Origin: Marinobacter lutaoensis
GTDB taxonomy: Bacteria; Pseudomonadota; Gammaproteobacteria; Pseudomonadales; Oleiphilaceae
Direction of reading: 5' to 3'
Length of the DNA: 64,000 bases
Assembly: GCF_001981305.1 (NCBI RefSeq)
Contig: NZ_MSCW01000001.1
Location: 496,001 to 560,000 of the forward strand
The notes under the pieces are model-generated. The model had not been told where the DNA came from. It did no database searches and saw only the letters and a list, made by a program, of their open reading frames with translations. The position numbers and the translations under genes were made by a program. Of this stretch, positions 8,608 through 17,493 are shown piece by piece (within the stretch, counting starts at the first letter, position 1; every line of letters begins with the position of its first letter).

Positions 8608-9290
8608 CTCCCCGGCCAGGGCAGGGGCAGCGTCCAGAGACCGAACAGGATCAGCAGCACGCCGCTGGCCCGGCGGAAGCCTTGCTGTTTCTGCAGGCCC
8701 TGGATCCACTGGGCCGCGTAGCCGGTTGCGAACATGGAAGGCAGGGTACCCAGGCCAAAGAAGAACATGGTCAGCGCCGCCGAGGCGGTGGTTGGCTGGA
8801 GCGCCGCCCAGCCGAGGGTGCTGTAGACCAGACCGCAGGGCAGCCAGCCCCAGACCGCACCCAGGGCCAGCGCTTGCCAGGGGCGGCGGACCGGCATCAG
8901 GGCCCGGGCGGCTGGCGCCAGCCGGCGCCAGACCGGCGCCCCTAACCGTTCGACATAGCGAATGCCCTGCCACCACTGCGCCATGGACAGCCCCATGAAC
9001 ACCAGCAGAAGCCCTGCCAAGCTTCGCAGCACCAAGCCCACAGAGGCCCAGCTTGCCGCCGCATGGGTGCTGAGTAGGGCGATCAGGGTGGCGATACCGG
9101 TATAGCTGGCGATCCGGCCAAGGTTGAAGGACAGCAGCATCAGCGACTGGCGGGCGCGGAATCCTTTGCCAACCGGCAGCGCCATCGACAGGGACGCGCT
9201 GATGCCGCCGCACATGCCCAGGCAGTGTGTGCTGCCGAGCAGTCCGATCAGGAAGGCGCTGGGATAGCTGAGGTAGAGTTCCGGTTGCAT
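8604..9290 (-). CDS. TauE/SafE-like membrane protein linked to cbb3 oxidase biogenesis
   Basis: A 228-residue polytopic protein with about six membrane helices. Near the N-terminus is the diagnostic [11 protein letters not shown] motif (His, two Cys) of the family that follows ccoS in many proteobacteria. Those proteins are annotated as sulfite exporter TauE/SafE or heavy-metal transport proteins, and the His/Cys motif suggests copper handling for cbb3 oxidase. The ccoS stop and this ATG share one base (TGATG), so translation is coupled and it is the last gene of the ccoGHIS operon. Transported substrate: unknown. Confidence 0.85.
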   Translation of the reverse strand: MQPELYLSYPSAFLIGLLGSTHCLGMCGGISASLSMALPVGKGFRARQSLMLLSFNLGRIASYTGIATLIALLSTHAAASWASVGLVLRSLAGLLLVFMGLSMAQWWQGIRYVERLGAPVWRRLAPAARALMPVRRPWQALALGAVWGWLPCGLVYSTLGWAALQPTTASAALTMFFFGLGTLPSMFATGYAAQWIQGLQKQQGFRRASGVLLILFGLWTLPLPWPGS

Positions 9291-9526
9291 CAGGTGCGCG
9301 GGTCGCCGTCTTGGCGGTCGTCGTCGGCGTTTTCGTCGGTTGCCTGGTCCGGGTTGGATACCCGGGCTTCCTTGGGAATCATCGCCTCGTCGTCATCGTA
9401 GAGGATGCGGTGCGCGGGGCCTTCCACATCGTCATACTGCCCGCTCTTGACGGCCCAGGCGAACAGGACAATGCCGACGGCCACCAGCAGCAGCATCAAC
9501 GGAACCAGCACCATTACAATCTGCAT
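9290..9526 (-). CDS. ccoS: cbb3 oxidase assembly protein CcoS
   Basis: A 78-residue protein from ATG 9526; the frame could begin two codons earlier at TTG 9532, but GAGGT lies 8 bases before the ATG. One N-terminal membrane helix is followed by the AWAVKSGQYDD segment that marks CcoS/FixS, then an acidic tail. CcoS is needed for insertion of heme and copper into the cbb3 catalytic subunit CcoN. It lies between ccoI (37 bases upstream) and the TauE-like gene. Confidence 0.93.
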   Translation of the reverse strand: MQIVMVLVPLMLLLVAVGIVLFAWAVKSGQYDDVEGPAHRILYDDDEAMIPKEARVSNPDQATDENADDDRQDGDPRT

Positions 9527-9563
9527 TGCCAATACCTCGCTTGGAACAGAGGGGAGTACCTTA

Positions 9564-12017
9564 TCAGGGCGCTACCGGGGCGCCAACCGGCGGGGCTGAG
9601 CGTGGCGTGTGCCCCCGCCCCGGGCTGCCGCTCAATCTCAGGGCATTGAGTACCACGATCAGCGAACTGGCCGACATGCCGATGGCCGCGAGCCAGGGGG
9701 GAACCAGACCGGCGGCCGCCAGCGGCAGGGCGCAGACGTTGTACACCAGGGCCCAGACCATGTTCTGGCGAATCACCCGCCGGGTCCGACGGCCGGTTTC
9801 GAGCGCTTCCACCAGCTGCATCAGTTGCCCGTTCAGGAGCACGGCATCGGCCTGGAGCTGGGTCAGATCGGCGGCACTACCCATGGCTACGGACAGGCCC
9901 GCGCCGGCCATGGAGGGCAGGTCATTGAGGCCGTCGCCGACCATCATGACCTGATGACCGTCCCCGCGCAGCTGTTCCAGCACCGCCAGCTTCTGCTCCG
10001 GTGAGGCCTGGCCGATCGCCTCCTCGATGCCCAGGGCCGCCGCAACCCGGGTGACATGACGGGAGCGGTCGCCGCTGAGCAGCAGGGTCCGAATGCCCAA
10101 ACGTTTCAGTGCCGCGATGGCGTCGGCGGCGTCTTCCCGGACTTGGTCGTCGAGCTGGAATCGGGCCAGCCATTCCCGGTCGGAAACCAGCCAGATCTCC
10201 ATCCCCTCGCCGTGGCCGCGTTCCGGGGCGGCAGCGGTGGTGTGGCCGGCGACGAAATCGAAATGGCCGATGGCCAGTGACAGCCCTTCGTACCGGCCGG
10301 TCAGACCACCGCCCAGGTGATTGCGAACGTCCGCCACCGGCGCCGCGGCCTGGTCCTGGAACACCCGTGCAATCGGGTGTTCGGAGTGCTTTTCCAGTCC
10401 GGCCGCCAGTTTCATGCAGGTTTCGGCGTCCAGGCTACCCACGACTTGATGGCCAACCAGACTGAGTTCGCCCCGAGTCAGCGTACCGGTCTTGTCGAAC
10501 ACCACGGTGTCAATGGTGTTCATGGATTCCAGGGTATGGCCTCGGGTCGGCAGGAAGCCCAGCCGGCGCAGCCGGACCGTGGCGGCGGTGATGGCGGTCG
10601 GGGTGGCCAGGGAGAGCGCGCAGGGGCAGGTGACCACCAGTACCGACAGGGTGATATCGAAGGCGTTGTCGGCGCCGGCCAGCCACCAGCCGATCCAGAC
10701 CAGGGGCGCGAGGATCAGGACCCGGCCGACGAACTTGCCGGCGATGCGGTCCGCCATGCGTGCCACCGGTGGCTTCTCTGCCTGCACCCGGTCGAGTACC
10801 CGCAGGATGCCGGACAGGCGGGTCTGAGAGCCGGCTTTCTCCACCCGCACGTCCAGGGCATGCTCGCCGTTGACGCTGCCGGCATGCACTGGGTCGCCGG
10901 GGTGGCGCAGTTCGGGCAGGTACTCCCCGGTCAGTGCTGCCTCGTTGAGGGTGGAGCTGCCACTGACAATGACGCCGTCCACGGGTAGGGTCTCGCCGGG
11001 GCGGACCCGCACGATGTCGCCCGGCCGGATGTCGTGGGCGGGAACGATGTCCACGTCACCATCCCGGACCCGGGCCGCGACCGCCGGCTGGAAACCCGCC
11101 AAGGCGTTGCCGGTCAGGCCGGCGCGATACCGGGCCTGGACCTCGACGTAGCGGCCCAGCAGCAGGAAGAAGGTGAACATGCATACGGATTCGAAATAGA
11201 CTTCCTCGCCTCCGAACACCGTGACCCAGGCGCTGGCGGTGTAGGCCAGGCCGATGGCGATGGCGACCGGAACGTCCATGGTCAGGTGCCGGCTCTGGAG
11301 GTCGCGCCGGGCGTTGCGGAAAAAGGGACGGGCGCTGTAGAACACCACCGGCGTGGCAACCAACAGGCTGAACCAGCGGAAGAAGGTCACGAACTCCGCA
11401 GACAGGCCGTTGACCAGCTCAAAATACAGGGGAAAGGCGAGCATCATGCTCTGGAAGGAACCGATACCGGCGATGGCCAGCCGGATCAGCATGGACCGGT
11501 GCTCCGCCTTCAGCTGCCGCTCCACGTCATCCGCCTGATACGGGCGCGCGGTGTAGCCCAGCCGGTGGATCGCAATCAGCAGATCACTGAGCTTGGCCTG
11601 GTCGGGGGACCAGACCAGCCGGGCTCTCTGGGTGGTGTGGTTGACGGAGAACGCCTGGACCCCCGGTTGCCGTTTCATGTGGTTTTCGAGCAGCCAGATA
11701 CAGGCGGCGCAGGTGATGCCGCCAATCAGCAGCTGGGCTTCAAGCCCCCCCTTGACCGGGGACACGAAGCTGTTCTGGACCAGGGGGTGGTCCAGCTCGC
11801 GCAGCCGGTTCAGCTCGCTGGCGGACAGCTCCCGGGGCGTCACCGCAGGTTCGGTGCGAAAGTCGTAGAACCCGGTCAGCCCCTCGCTGTGAATGGTCTG
11901 GCATACGGCCTTGCAGCCTTCGCAGCAGAAGTGGCGTGTCTCGCCCTTCAGCTCAAGGGTGATGGGCGGATCCCCATCGGCCGGTTCACCACAGTGAAAG
12001 CAGTCCAGAGCGCTCAC
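9564..12017 (-). CDS. ccoI: Copper-translocating P-type ATPase CcoI (FixI)
   Basis: An 817-residue P1B-ATPase. It opens with a cysteine-rich metal-binding domain (CFHCG, CCEGC, residues 6-39), then a heavy-metal-associated domain with ITCAAC (C103, C106). The membrane metal site CPCAL, the phosphorylated aspartate in DKTGT and the hinge GDGLND follow in order. CcoI exports copper to the periplasmic side for the CuB centre of cbb3 oxidase. The start is a GTG at 12017; it overlaps the ccoH stop by four bases (GTGA), so the two are coupled. No upstream ATG fits. Confidence 0.95.
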   Translation of the reverse strand: MSALDCFHCGEPADGDPPITLELKGETRHFCCEGCKAVCQTIHSEGLTGFYDFRTEPAVTPRELSASELNRLRELDHPLVQNSFVSPVKGGLEAQLLIGGITCAACIWLLENHMKRQPGVQAFSVNHTTQRARLVWSPDQAKLSDLLIAIHRLGYTARPYQADDVERQLKAEHRSMLIRLAIAGIGSFQSMMLAFPLYFELVNGLSAEFVTFFRWFSLLVATPVVFYSARPFFRNARRDLQSRHLTMDVPVAIAIGLAYTASAWVTVFGGEEVYFESVCMFTFFLLLGRYVEVQARYRAGLTGNALAGFQPAVAARVRDGDVDIVPAHDIRPGDIVRVRPGETLPVDGVIVSGSSTLNEAALTGEYLPELRHPGDPVHAGSVNGEHALDVRVEKAGSQTRLSGILRVLDRVQAEKPPVARMADRIAGKFVGRVLILAPLVWIGWWLAGADNAFDITLSVLVVTCPCALSLATPTAITAATVRLRRLGFLPTRGHTLESMNTIDTVVFDKTGTLTRGELSLVGHQVVGSLDAETCMKLAAGLEKHSEHPIARVFQDQAAAPVADVRNHLGGGLTGRYEGLSLAIGHFDFVAGHTTAAAPERGHGEGMEIWLVSDREWLARFQLDDQVREDAADAIAALKRLGIRTLLLSGDRSRHVTRVAAALGIEEAIGQASPEQKLAVLEQLRGDGHQVMMVGDGLNDLPSMAGAGLSVAMGSAADLTQLQADAVLLNGQLMQLVEALETGRRTRRVIRQNMVWALVYNVCALPLAAAGLVPPWLAAIGMSASSLIVVLNALRLSGSPGRGHTPRSAPPVGAPVAP

Positions 12018-12538
12018 CCCTTGACGGGTTTCTCCGCCCGGATGGTCAGGCCGTTTTCGGCGGGCAGCCAGGCCTCGCCCTTCAGGCGCCAGGTATTGTC
12101 CGGACCCCGCAGGTCGTAGTACCAGCGGCCGTCAATGTCCTGAAGCATGGTGCCCTTGTAGTCGCCGCCGCCTTCGTTGCGGAACTGGATGGTGCGGTCC
12201 CGGTCGGCGAGGGTGGGGTGGTACAGGTTCAGCACCAGGTAGGGGTAGTCGGCCGGTCCGTCGCTGGTTTCCAGGTGCAGGGTGATGTCGCGGTGATGGA
12301 ACGCCAGGTCTCCGACCAAGCCCATGTCATAGGCCTGGCGATCACGGGCGATTTCCAGGTTGATGCCACGCCCTTCCTTGGAATAATCGTCGGTCACCAT
12401 GGTGTCCTTCATGTTGGCGGCCACCACGATCATGACGCTGCAAAGGATGATGGCCGACAGCGGGAAAATGGTCAGGAACCAGAACCAGGGCTGTCGGTAC
12501 CAGGGAGCTACCGGGGCGTTTTCGGTCATACTGTTCAT
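12014..12538 (-). CDS. ccoH: FixH/CcoH family cbb3 assembly protein
   Basis: A 174-residue protein from ATG 12538; ATG 12529 is also possible, and the frame continues to a TTG at 12595 inside ccoG, which is unlikely. One N-terminal membrane helix (FWFLTIFPLSAIILC) is followed by a periplasmic FixH domain with the family's YDMGL and YHPTLADRD segments. CcoH is a stable partner of the cbb3 oxidase during assembly. It lies 37 bases after ccoG and overlaps ccoI. Confidence 0.9.
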   Translation of the reverse strand: MNSMTENAPVAPWYRQPWFWFLTIFPLSAIILCSVMIVVAANMKDTMVTDDYSKEGRGINLEIARDRQAYDMGLVGDLAFHHRDITLHLETSDGPADYPYLVLNLYHPTLADRDRTIQFRNEGGGDYKGTMLQDIDGRWYYDLRGPDNTWRLKGEAWLPAENGLTIRAEKPVKG

Positions 12539-12575
12539 TCTCGTTGAAACCTGCGATGCGGGTGTATTGTACTCG

Positions 12576-14006
12576 TCAGCGCGTTGGACCGACAAACCGG
12601 CTTTCAGTTTCCAGAACCAGCGACGGATCGGTCACCGAACGGGCCGTGAACCGGATTTCGCTGTTGGTCTGTTCGATCGACTCCGGTGCCACGTCCACGA
12701 CCGTCGGCACTGGCCGGTTCTCACCGCTGTCGACTTTGACGGTGGTATGGGTCAGGATGCGGATGCCGTCGAGGCCGCTGACCGACAGTTCGAAGGTCTG
12801 GGGCACTTCGGTCATGTTGGCGATTTTCAGGGTGTAGGAGTTCTCGATGCGCCCTTCGCCGTTGAAGCTGAACAGGGCGCCGCGGTCGCGGATGACATCC
12901 AGCTCCGCCGGTACCCGCGTGGCGAGGACGTAGATGATCGCCGAGATCATCAGTGCCAGCATGGCGCCATAGCCGAAGGTCCGTGGCCGCAGCAGCCGGG
13001 AGGGCTTGCCTTCCAGCTCGTTTTCCGTGGTGTAGCGGATCAGCCCCTTCGGATAGTTCATTTTCTCCATGACCTCGTCACAGGCATCGATGCACAGGGC
13101 GCAGCCGATGCACTCGTACTGGAGACCGTCGCGAATGTCGATGCCGGTGGGGCAGACCTGGACACACTGACCGCAATCGATGCAGTCGCCCAGCCCGAGT
13201 TCCTTCGGGTCTACGCCTTTCTTTCGGCTGCCGCGAGGCTCGCCCCGGTTGGGGTCGTAGGACACCACGCGGGTGTTGGGGTCGAACATGACGGACTGAA
13301 AACGGGCGTATGGGCACATGTAGAGGCAGACCTGTTCCCGCATCCAGCCGGCGTTGAGGTAGGTGGCGACGGTGAAGAAAGCCACCCAGAAATAGGCCCA
13401 GCCGTTGGCGTGCAGTGTGAACAGGTCGGCGATGAGTTCCCGGATCGGGTAGAAGTAGCCGACAAAGGTGAGTCCGGTCGCGAAGGCGATGAACAGCCAG
13501 ATGGCATGCTTGGCGGACTTCTTGAGGATCTTCTCGGTGGTGTAGGGTGCCCGGTCCAGCTTCATGCGCTTGTTCCGGCTACCCTCGATGCGTTCTTCCA
13601 CCCACATGAAGATGAATGTCCACACCGTCTGCGGACAGGTGTACCCGCACCAGACCCGCCCGAACAGGGTGGTGATGAAAAACAGGCCGTAGGCGCAGAT
13701 GATCAGCATGCCGGCCAGCAGGAAGAAGTCCCGGGGGTAGAAGGTGGCGCCGTAGAGGTGGAATTCCCGGGCCGGAAGGTCAAAGTGGATCAGCGGTTGG
13801 CCGTCCAAGGTGAGCCAGACGAACAGGAAATACATGCCCATCAGCAGCGTCAGGCTGACATTGCGGATGCGTTGGAAGAATCCCTTGACTTCCTTGACGT
13901 AGATTTTCTTGCGGCTGGCGTAGAGGTCGACGGCTTCCCCCTTCCGGTTGTTCTTGGCGGAGCCTGGTGACGGGTCGACCTGTTTGACGGGAATCTCGCT
14001 GCTCAT
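12576..14006 (-). CDS. ccoG: cbb3 oxidase accessory iron-sulfur protein CcoG (RdxA/FixG)
   Basis: A 476-residue protein. ATG 14006 was chosen because GGGAGGT lies seven bases upstream; the longer frame to 14093 runs into untranslated hairpin DNA. It has several membrane helices, a WCGYTCPQ segment in the membrane part, then two ferredoxin-type clusters, CIDCGQCVQVCP and CIGCALCIDAC, and a C-terminal Ig-like periplasmic domain. CcoG is a membrane ferredoxin-like protein reported to reduce copper(II) during cbb3 assembly. It heads the ccoG-H-I-S operon and is separated from ccoP by a terminator. Confidence 0.94.
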   Translation of the reverse strand: MSSEIPVKQVDPSPGSAKNNRKGEAVDLYASRKKIYVKEVKGFFQRIRNVSLTLLMGMYFLFVWLTLDGQPLIHFDLPAREFHLYGATFYPRDFFLLAGMLIICAYGLFFITTLFGRVWCGYTCPQTVWTFIFMWVEERIEGSRNKRMKLDRAPYTTEKILKKSAKHAIWLFIAFATGLTFVGYFYPIRELIADLFTLHANGWAYFWVAFFTVATYLNAGWMREQVCLYMCPYARFQSVMFDPNTRVVSYDPNRGEPRGSRKKGVDPKELGLGDCIDCGQCVQVCPTGIDIRDGLQYECIGCALCIDACDEVMEKMNYPKGLIRYTTENELEGKPSRLLRPRTFGYGAMLALMISAIIYVLATRVPAELDVIRDRGALFSFNGEGRIENSYTLKIANMTEVPQTFELSVSGLDGIRILTHTTVKVDSGENRPVPTVVDVAPESIEQTNSEIRFTARSVTDPSLVLETESRFVGPTR

Positions 14007-14060
14007 CGTAACCTCCCGATGAAGTGATAATGCGGGGCGCGGGCCTTGGCGGGCTGCTGA

Positions 14061-14106
14061 TCTTTTCAAGCCTGTGCCCGCGGGGGCAGACACAGGGTTG
14101 AAAAGA
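14061..14106. repeat. Large inverted repeat in the ccoG leader
   Basis: Arms of 16 bases (14061-14076 and 14091-14106) match at 15 of 16 positions around a 14-base centre holding CCCGCGGG. It lies 55-100 bases upstream of the ccoG start. Its right arm also supplies the T-rich tail of the ccoP terminator. Confidence 0.6.
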
Positions 14107-14131
14107 CCAGCCAGGGAGGGTCCCTGACTGG
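14100..14131 (-). terminator. Rho-independent terminator after ccoP
   Basis: Read on the minus strand, an 11-bp stem (14131-14121 with 14117-14107, one mismatch) and a 3-base loop are followed by TCTTTTC. It lies just past the ccoP stop at 14138, separating ccoNOQP from ccoG. Confidence 0.65.
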
Positions 14132-14137
14132 GTCGTT

Positions 14138-15031
14138 TCAGTTGTTGGACAGACTGTAGACGTAGGCTGCCAGGATGTGGATCTGGTCATCGGAGAGACG
14201 ACCGGACTGTGCGGGCATCTGGTTCTGACGGCCGTGCTCGACGGTTTCCCGGATCCACTCGTAGGTGGAGCCGTACAGCCAGATGTTGTCGGTCAGGTTG
14301 GGCGCGCCGATGGCTTGGTTGCCCTTGGCATCCGGGCCGTGACAGGCGGCACATGCCTGGGCGAAGACCTGCTTGCCGGCTTCCGCCGCGGCGGGATCCT
14401 TCTCGCGACCGCTGAAGCTCAGCACGTAGTTGACAACCTGGTCCACCTGCTCGCTGGTCATGTTCGGCATGACCCCCTTGGCCGGCATGTTGCCCATGCG
14501 GCCATGGGTGATGGTCTGCAGGATCGCCTCGGGCGTGCCACCGTGCAGCCAGTCGTTGTCGGTCAGGTTCGGGAAGCCCACTTGGCCGCGCGCGGCGGAG
14601 CCGTGACAGACAGCGCAGTTGTTGGCGAACAGGCGCTGGCCGATTTTCAGGGCGTCTTCATTCTTCGCCAGCTCGGGGATCGGGGTCTGACCGAACTTGG
14701 CGTAGATCTCACCATACTTCTCCTCGGCTTCCTGAACTTCCGCTTCCCACTGGTTGTAGGAGGTCCAGCCCAGCAGGCCCTTCCAGTTACCCAGGCCCGG
14801 ATACAGGGCAAGGTAGCAGAGGGCGAAGATGCAGGTCGCCATGAACAGATAGAACCACCATTTGGGCAGGGGGTTGTCATACTCTTCGATGCCATCGAAG
14901 GAGTGGCCCATGGTGCGGTCGGTTTCGACATCGGTTGTCTGGTTCTTGCGGGTAGCCCACAGCAGCCACCAGCAGCCAAAGACGGTACCGAGCACGATCA
15001 CACTGATCCAGATGCTCCAGAAGGTACTCAT
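14138..15031 (-). CDS. ccoP: cbb3 oxidase diheme subunit CcoP
   Basis: A 297-residue protein with N-terminal membrane helices (residues ~5-25 and ~58-78) and two class I cytochrome c domains. Heme motifs are CAVCH (C139, C142, H143) and CAACH (C227, C230, H231), with the axial-ligand region MPNM between them. It passes electrons from soluble cytochromes to CcoO/CcoN. Its ATG overlaps the ccoQ stop by four bases (ATGA). The two-helix N-terminus is the arrangement seen in gammaproteobacterial CcoP. Confidence 0.97.
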   Translation of the reverse strand: MSTFWSIWISVIVLGTVFGCWWLLWATRKNQTTDVETDRTMGHSFDGIEEYDNPLPKWWFYLFMATCIFALCYLALYPGLGNWKGLLGWTSYNQWEAEVQEAEEKYGEIYAKFGQTPIPELAKNEDALKIGQRLFANNCAVCHGSAARGQVGFPNLTDNDWLHGGTPEAILQTITHGRMGNMPAKGVMPNMTSEQVDQVVNYVLSFSGREKDPAAAEAGKQVFAQACAACHGPDAKGNQAIGAPNLTDNIWLYGSTYEWIRETVEHGRQNQMPAQSGRLSDDQIHILAAYVYSLSNN

Positions 15032-15213
15032 TGTTTCTTCTCCGTTTTATCCTGTTCGAGAGTCCGCTTATCCACTTCGTCGTCATCGAAGGGCAGGTGG
15101 GCTGCTTCGTCGTTGGCCTTCTTGCGGTGGGCGCTGTAGGCCCACCACACGATGCCGAGGAAGATCGCCATTACGATAAGGGTGTGAATACCGCGCAACT
15201 CGTTGATATCCAT
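15028..15213 (-). CDS. ccoQ: cbb3 oxidase small subunit CcoQ
   Basis: A 61-residue protein with one membrane helix (residues ~11-27) followed by a charged Lys/Glu-rich tail. Size and position between ccoO and ccoP identify it; sequence conservation in CcoQ is otherwise low. It helps stabilise the oxidase complex. It starts four bases after the ccoO stop and overlaps ccoP. Confidence 0.93.
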   Translation of the reverse strand: MDINELRGIHTLIVMAIFLGIVWWAYSAHRKKANDEAAHLPFDDDEVDKRTLEQDKTEKKQ

Positions 15214-15217
15214 TGGA

Positions 15218-15826
15218 TCACCGTTTCTCTGAAATCACGGTACCCAGCTGCTGCAGGTACGCGACCAGTGCTTCGATCTCGAATTTGCCCTTGATTTCCG
15301 ATTCGGCATTGGCGATCTGCTCGTCGGTATAGGGCACGCCCAGGGTTTGAAGCGTCTTCATACGGGCAGCAATGGATTCGTGGTCGACACGGTTCTCGAA
15401 CAGCCACGGAAATGCCGGCATGTTGGATTCCGGAACCACGCTGCGGGGGTTGAACAGGTGCTGGCGGTGCCAGGCGTCGGAGTAGCGCTGGCCAACCCGG
15501 GCCAGATCCGGACCGGTCCGCTTGGAGCCCCACAGGAACGGGCGGTCGTAGACAAACTCACCCGCGACGGAGTAGTGGCCATAGCGCTCGGTTTCCGCCC
15601 GGAACGGACGGATCTGCTGGGTATGGCACACGTGGCAGCCCTCGCGGATGTAAATGTCCCGGCCTTCCAGTTCGAGCGCGGACAGGGGCTCCAGCCCCTC
15701 GACCGGCTCGTTGGTCTGCTTGAGGAAGAACAGGGGCACGACTTCCGTCAGAAAGCCGCCGCTGATGGCAAAGATGATCAGAACGATCATCAGACCAAGG
15801 TTCTTTTCAATAGTTTCGTGTTTCAT
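15218..15826 (-). CDS. ccoO: cbb3 oxidase monoheme subunit CcoO
   Basis: A 202-residue protein. An N-terminal membrane helix (residues ~10-35) anchors a periplasmic monoheme cytochrome c domain with CHVCH (C64, C67, H68). The following QIRPF and YGHYS segments are typical of CcoO/FixO. It relays electrons between CcoP and CcoN. It lies 15 bases after ccoN. Confidence 0.97.
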   Translation of the reverse strand: MKHETIEKNLGLMIVLIIFAISGGFLTEVVPLFFLKQTNEPVEGLEPLSALELEGRDIYIREGCHVCHTQQIRPFRAETERYGHYSVAGEFVYDRPFLWGSKRTGPDLARVGQRYSDAWHRQHLFNPRSVVPESNMPAFPWLFENRVDHESIAARMKTLQTLGVPYTDEQIANAESEIKGKFEIEALVAYLQQLGTVISEKR

Positions 15827-15841
15827 CTGGTCTCTCTCCCG

Positions 15842-17272
15842 TTACGCCGTCTGCGCAGCCGCGTTGTCTTGGGCAACGGCGTGCTTCTGACGCACGGTCA
15901 TGTATACGTTATATGCCATGACAAGCATGCCAGACAGGAAGATGGCGCCGCCGAGGAAGCGGACGAAATAGCCCGGGTAGGAGGCCTCGAGGGCTTCCAC
16001 GAAGCTGTAGGTGAGGGTGCCGTCTTCGTTGACCGCACGCCACATCAGGCCCTGCATGATGCCGTTGACCCACATGGCGACGATGTACAGAACGGTACCC
16101 ACGGTCGCCAGCCAGAAGTGAGTGTTGATCAGGGCGGTGCTGTACATTTCCTTCAGGCCCCAGAGTTTGGGGATCAGGTGGTACATGGCACCGATGCTGA
16201 TCATGGCGACCCAGCCCAGGGCACCGGAATGCACGTGGCCGATGGTCCAGTCGGTGTTGTGGGACAGGGCGTTCACGGTCTTGATGGACATCATCGGACC
16301 TTCGAAGGTGGACATGCCGTAGAACGACAGGGACACCACCAGGAAGCGGAGAATCGGGTCGGTGCGCAGTTTGTGCCAGGCGCCGGACAGGGTCATCATG
16401 CCGTTGATCATACCGCCCCAGGACGGTGCCAGCAGGATCAGGGACATAATCATGCCCGCGGTTTGGGCCCAGTCAGGCAGAGCGGAGTAATGCAGGTGGT
16501 GGCCGCCGGCCCAGACGTAGGTGGCGATCAGTGCCCAGAAGTGAACGATGGACAGACGGTAGGAATAAACCGGACGGTTCGCCTGCTTGGGAACGAAGTA
16601 GTACATCATGCCCAGGAAGCCGGCGGTCAGGAAGAAGCCTACGGCGTTGTGACCCCACCACCATTGCATCATGGCGTCGGTGACGCCCGCATAGGCGGAG
16701 TACGACTTGAACGCGGTGGCCGGCAGCTCCAGGTTGTTGCCGATGTGCAGGACGGCGACGGTGATGATGAAGGCCCCGTAGAACCAGTTGGCCACGTAGA
16801 TGTGCTGAGTGCTCCGCTTCATGATGGTGCCGAAGAACACCAGAGCGTAAACCACCCAGACCACTGCGATGGCGATGTCGATCGGCCACTCCAGCTCGGC
16901 GTATTCCTTGGAAGTGGTCAGACCCAGTGGCAAGGTAATGGCGGCCGACACGATGATCGCCTGCCAGCCCCAGAACGTGAACGCCGCCAGCCCGTCGGAA
17001 GCCAGGCGTGCCTGGCAGGTGCGCTGTACCACATAGTAGGAGGTGGCGAACAAGGCACTTCCACCAAAGCCGAAGATAACGGCGTTGGTATGCAGCGGCC
17101 GCAGGCGACCGAAGTGGGTAAAGGGCAGGTCGAGGTTGAGGGACGGCCAGACCAGCTGCGCTGCGATCAGCACACCCAGGGCCATACCTACAATACCCCA
17201 TACCACTGTCATGATGGCGAATTGTCTCACCACCTTGTAGTTGTATGTCAGGTTTGCATTTACTGTGCTCAT
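15842..17272 (-). CDS. ccoN: cbb3 oxidase catalytic subunit CcoN
   Basis: A 476-residue protein with about 12 membrane helices. It is a heme-copper oxidase subunit I of the C class: the [10 protein letters not shown] segment holds the CuB histidine and tyrosine region, with HH in [11 protein letters not shown] and the H-x-H heme ligands in [12 protein letters not shown]. It reduces oxygen to water with high affinity at the inner membrane. The ATG at 17272 has AAGG close upstream. It heads the ccoNOQP operon and is preceded by a likely FNR-type promoter. Confidence 0.97.
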   Translation of the reverse strand: MSTVNANLTYNYKVVRQFAIMTVVWGIVGMALGVLIAAQLVWPSLNLDLPFTHFGRLRPLHTNAVIFGFGGSALFATSYYVVQRTCQARLASDGLAAFTFWGWQAIIVSAAITLPLGLTTSKEYAELEWPIDIAIAVVWVVYALVFFGTIMKRSTQHIYVANWFYGAFIITVAVLHIGNNLELPATAFKSYSAYAGVTDAMMQWWWGHNAVGFFLTAGFLGMMYYFVPKQANRPVYSYRLSIVHFWALIATYVWAGGHHLHYSALPDWAQTAGMIMSLILLAPSWGGMINGMMTLSGAWHKLRTDPILRFLVVSLSFYGMSTFEGPMMSIKTVNALSHNTDWTIGHVHSGALGWVAMISIGAMYHLIPKLWGLKEMYSTALINTHFWLATVGTVLYIVAMWVNGIMQGLMWRAVNEDGTLTYSFVEALEASYPGYFVRFLGGAIFLSGMLVMAYNVYMTVRQKHAVAQDNAAAQTA

Positions 17273-17314
17273 AGCCTTACCAATGGGTTTAAAATGGGGA
17301 ATTGTGCGGGCGCA

Positions 17315-17356
17315 AGTATGGAGAAAGCATTAGCGCTTTGCAATGACTCAGGTCAA
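17315..17356 (-). promoter_or_regulatory. Candidate FNR/ANR-activated promoter of ccoNOQP
   Basis: On the minus strand TTGAC-CTGA-GTCAT (17356-17343) matches 7 of 10 defined bases of the FNR/ANR box. A -10-like CATACT lies at 17320-17315. If transcription starts at 17308, the box is centred at -41.5, the class II activator position. The inferred leader is 36 bases. Low-oxygen induction of cbb3 operons by FNR/ANR is established in relatives; the site itself is a prediction. Confidence 0.5.
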
Positions 17357-17493
17357 CTCCAAAACCCTGCCAAATCCGCCGGAAACGCCCGCATGGCGCG
17401 CATGAGAGGCATTCCGGGTATTGGCTTTCGCCCGCCGTTACAAGGGTGCATTGCACCCAATATGATAGCGCACGTATTCCTGAGGTGAATGGT

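Noticed and set aside
12399..13970. A 523-codon plus-strand frame opposite ccoG and ccoH
   Set aside because: Antisense shadow of genes with clear Fe-S and FixH motifs; composition is not protein-like.
14057..14071. TTGA...TCA-like site in the ccoG leader as an FNR box
   Set aside because: The half-sites are separated by the wrong number of bases; the sequence is better explained as an arm of the inverted repeat.
15347..17488. A 713-codon open frame on the plus strand across ccoN and ccoO
   Set aside because: It is antisense to two well-defined oxidase genes, has no recognisable domain, and reflects high GC content.
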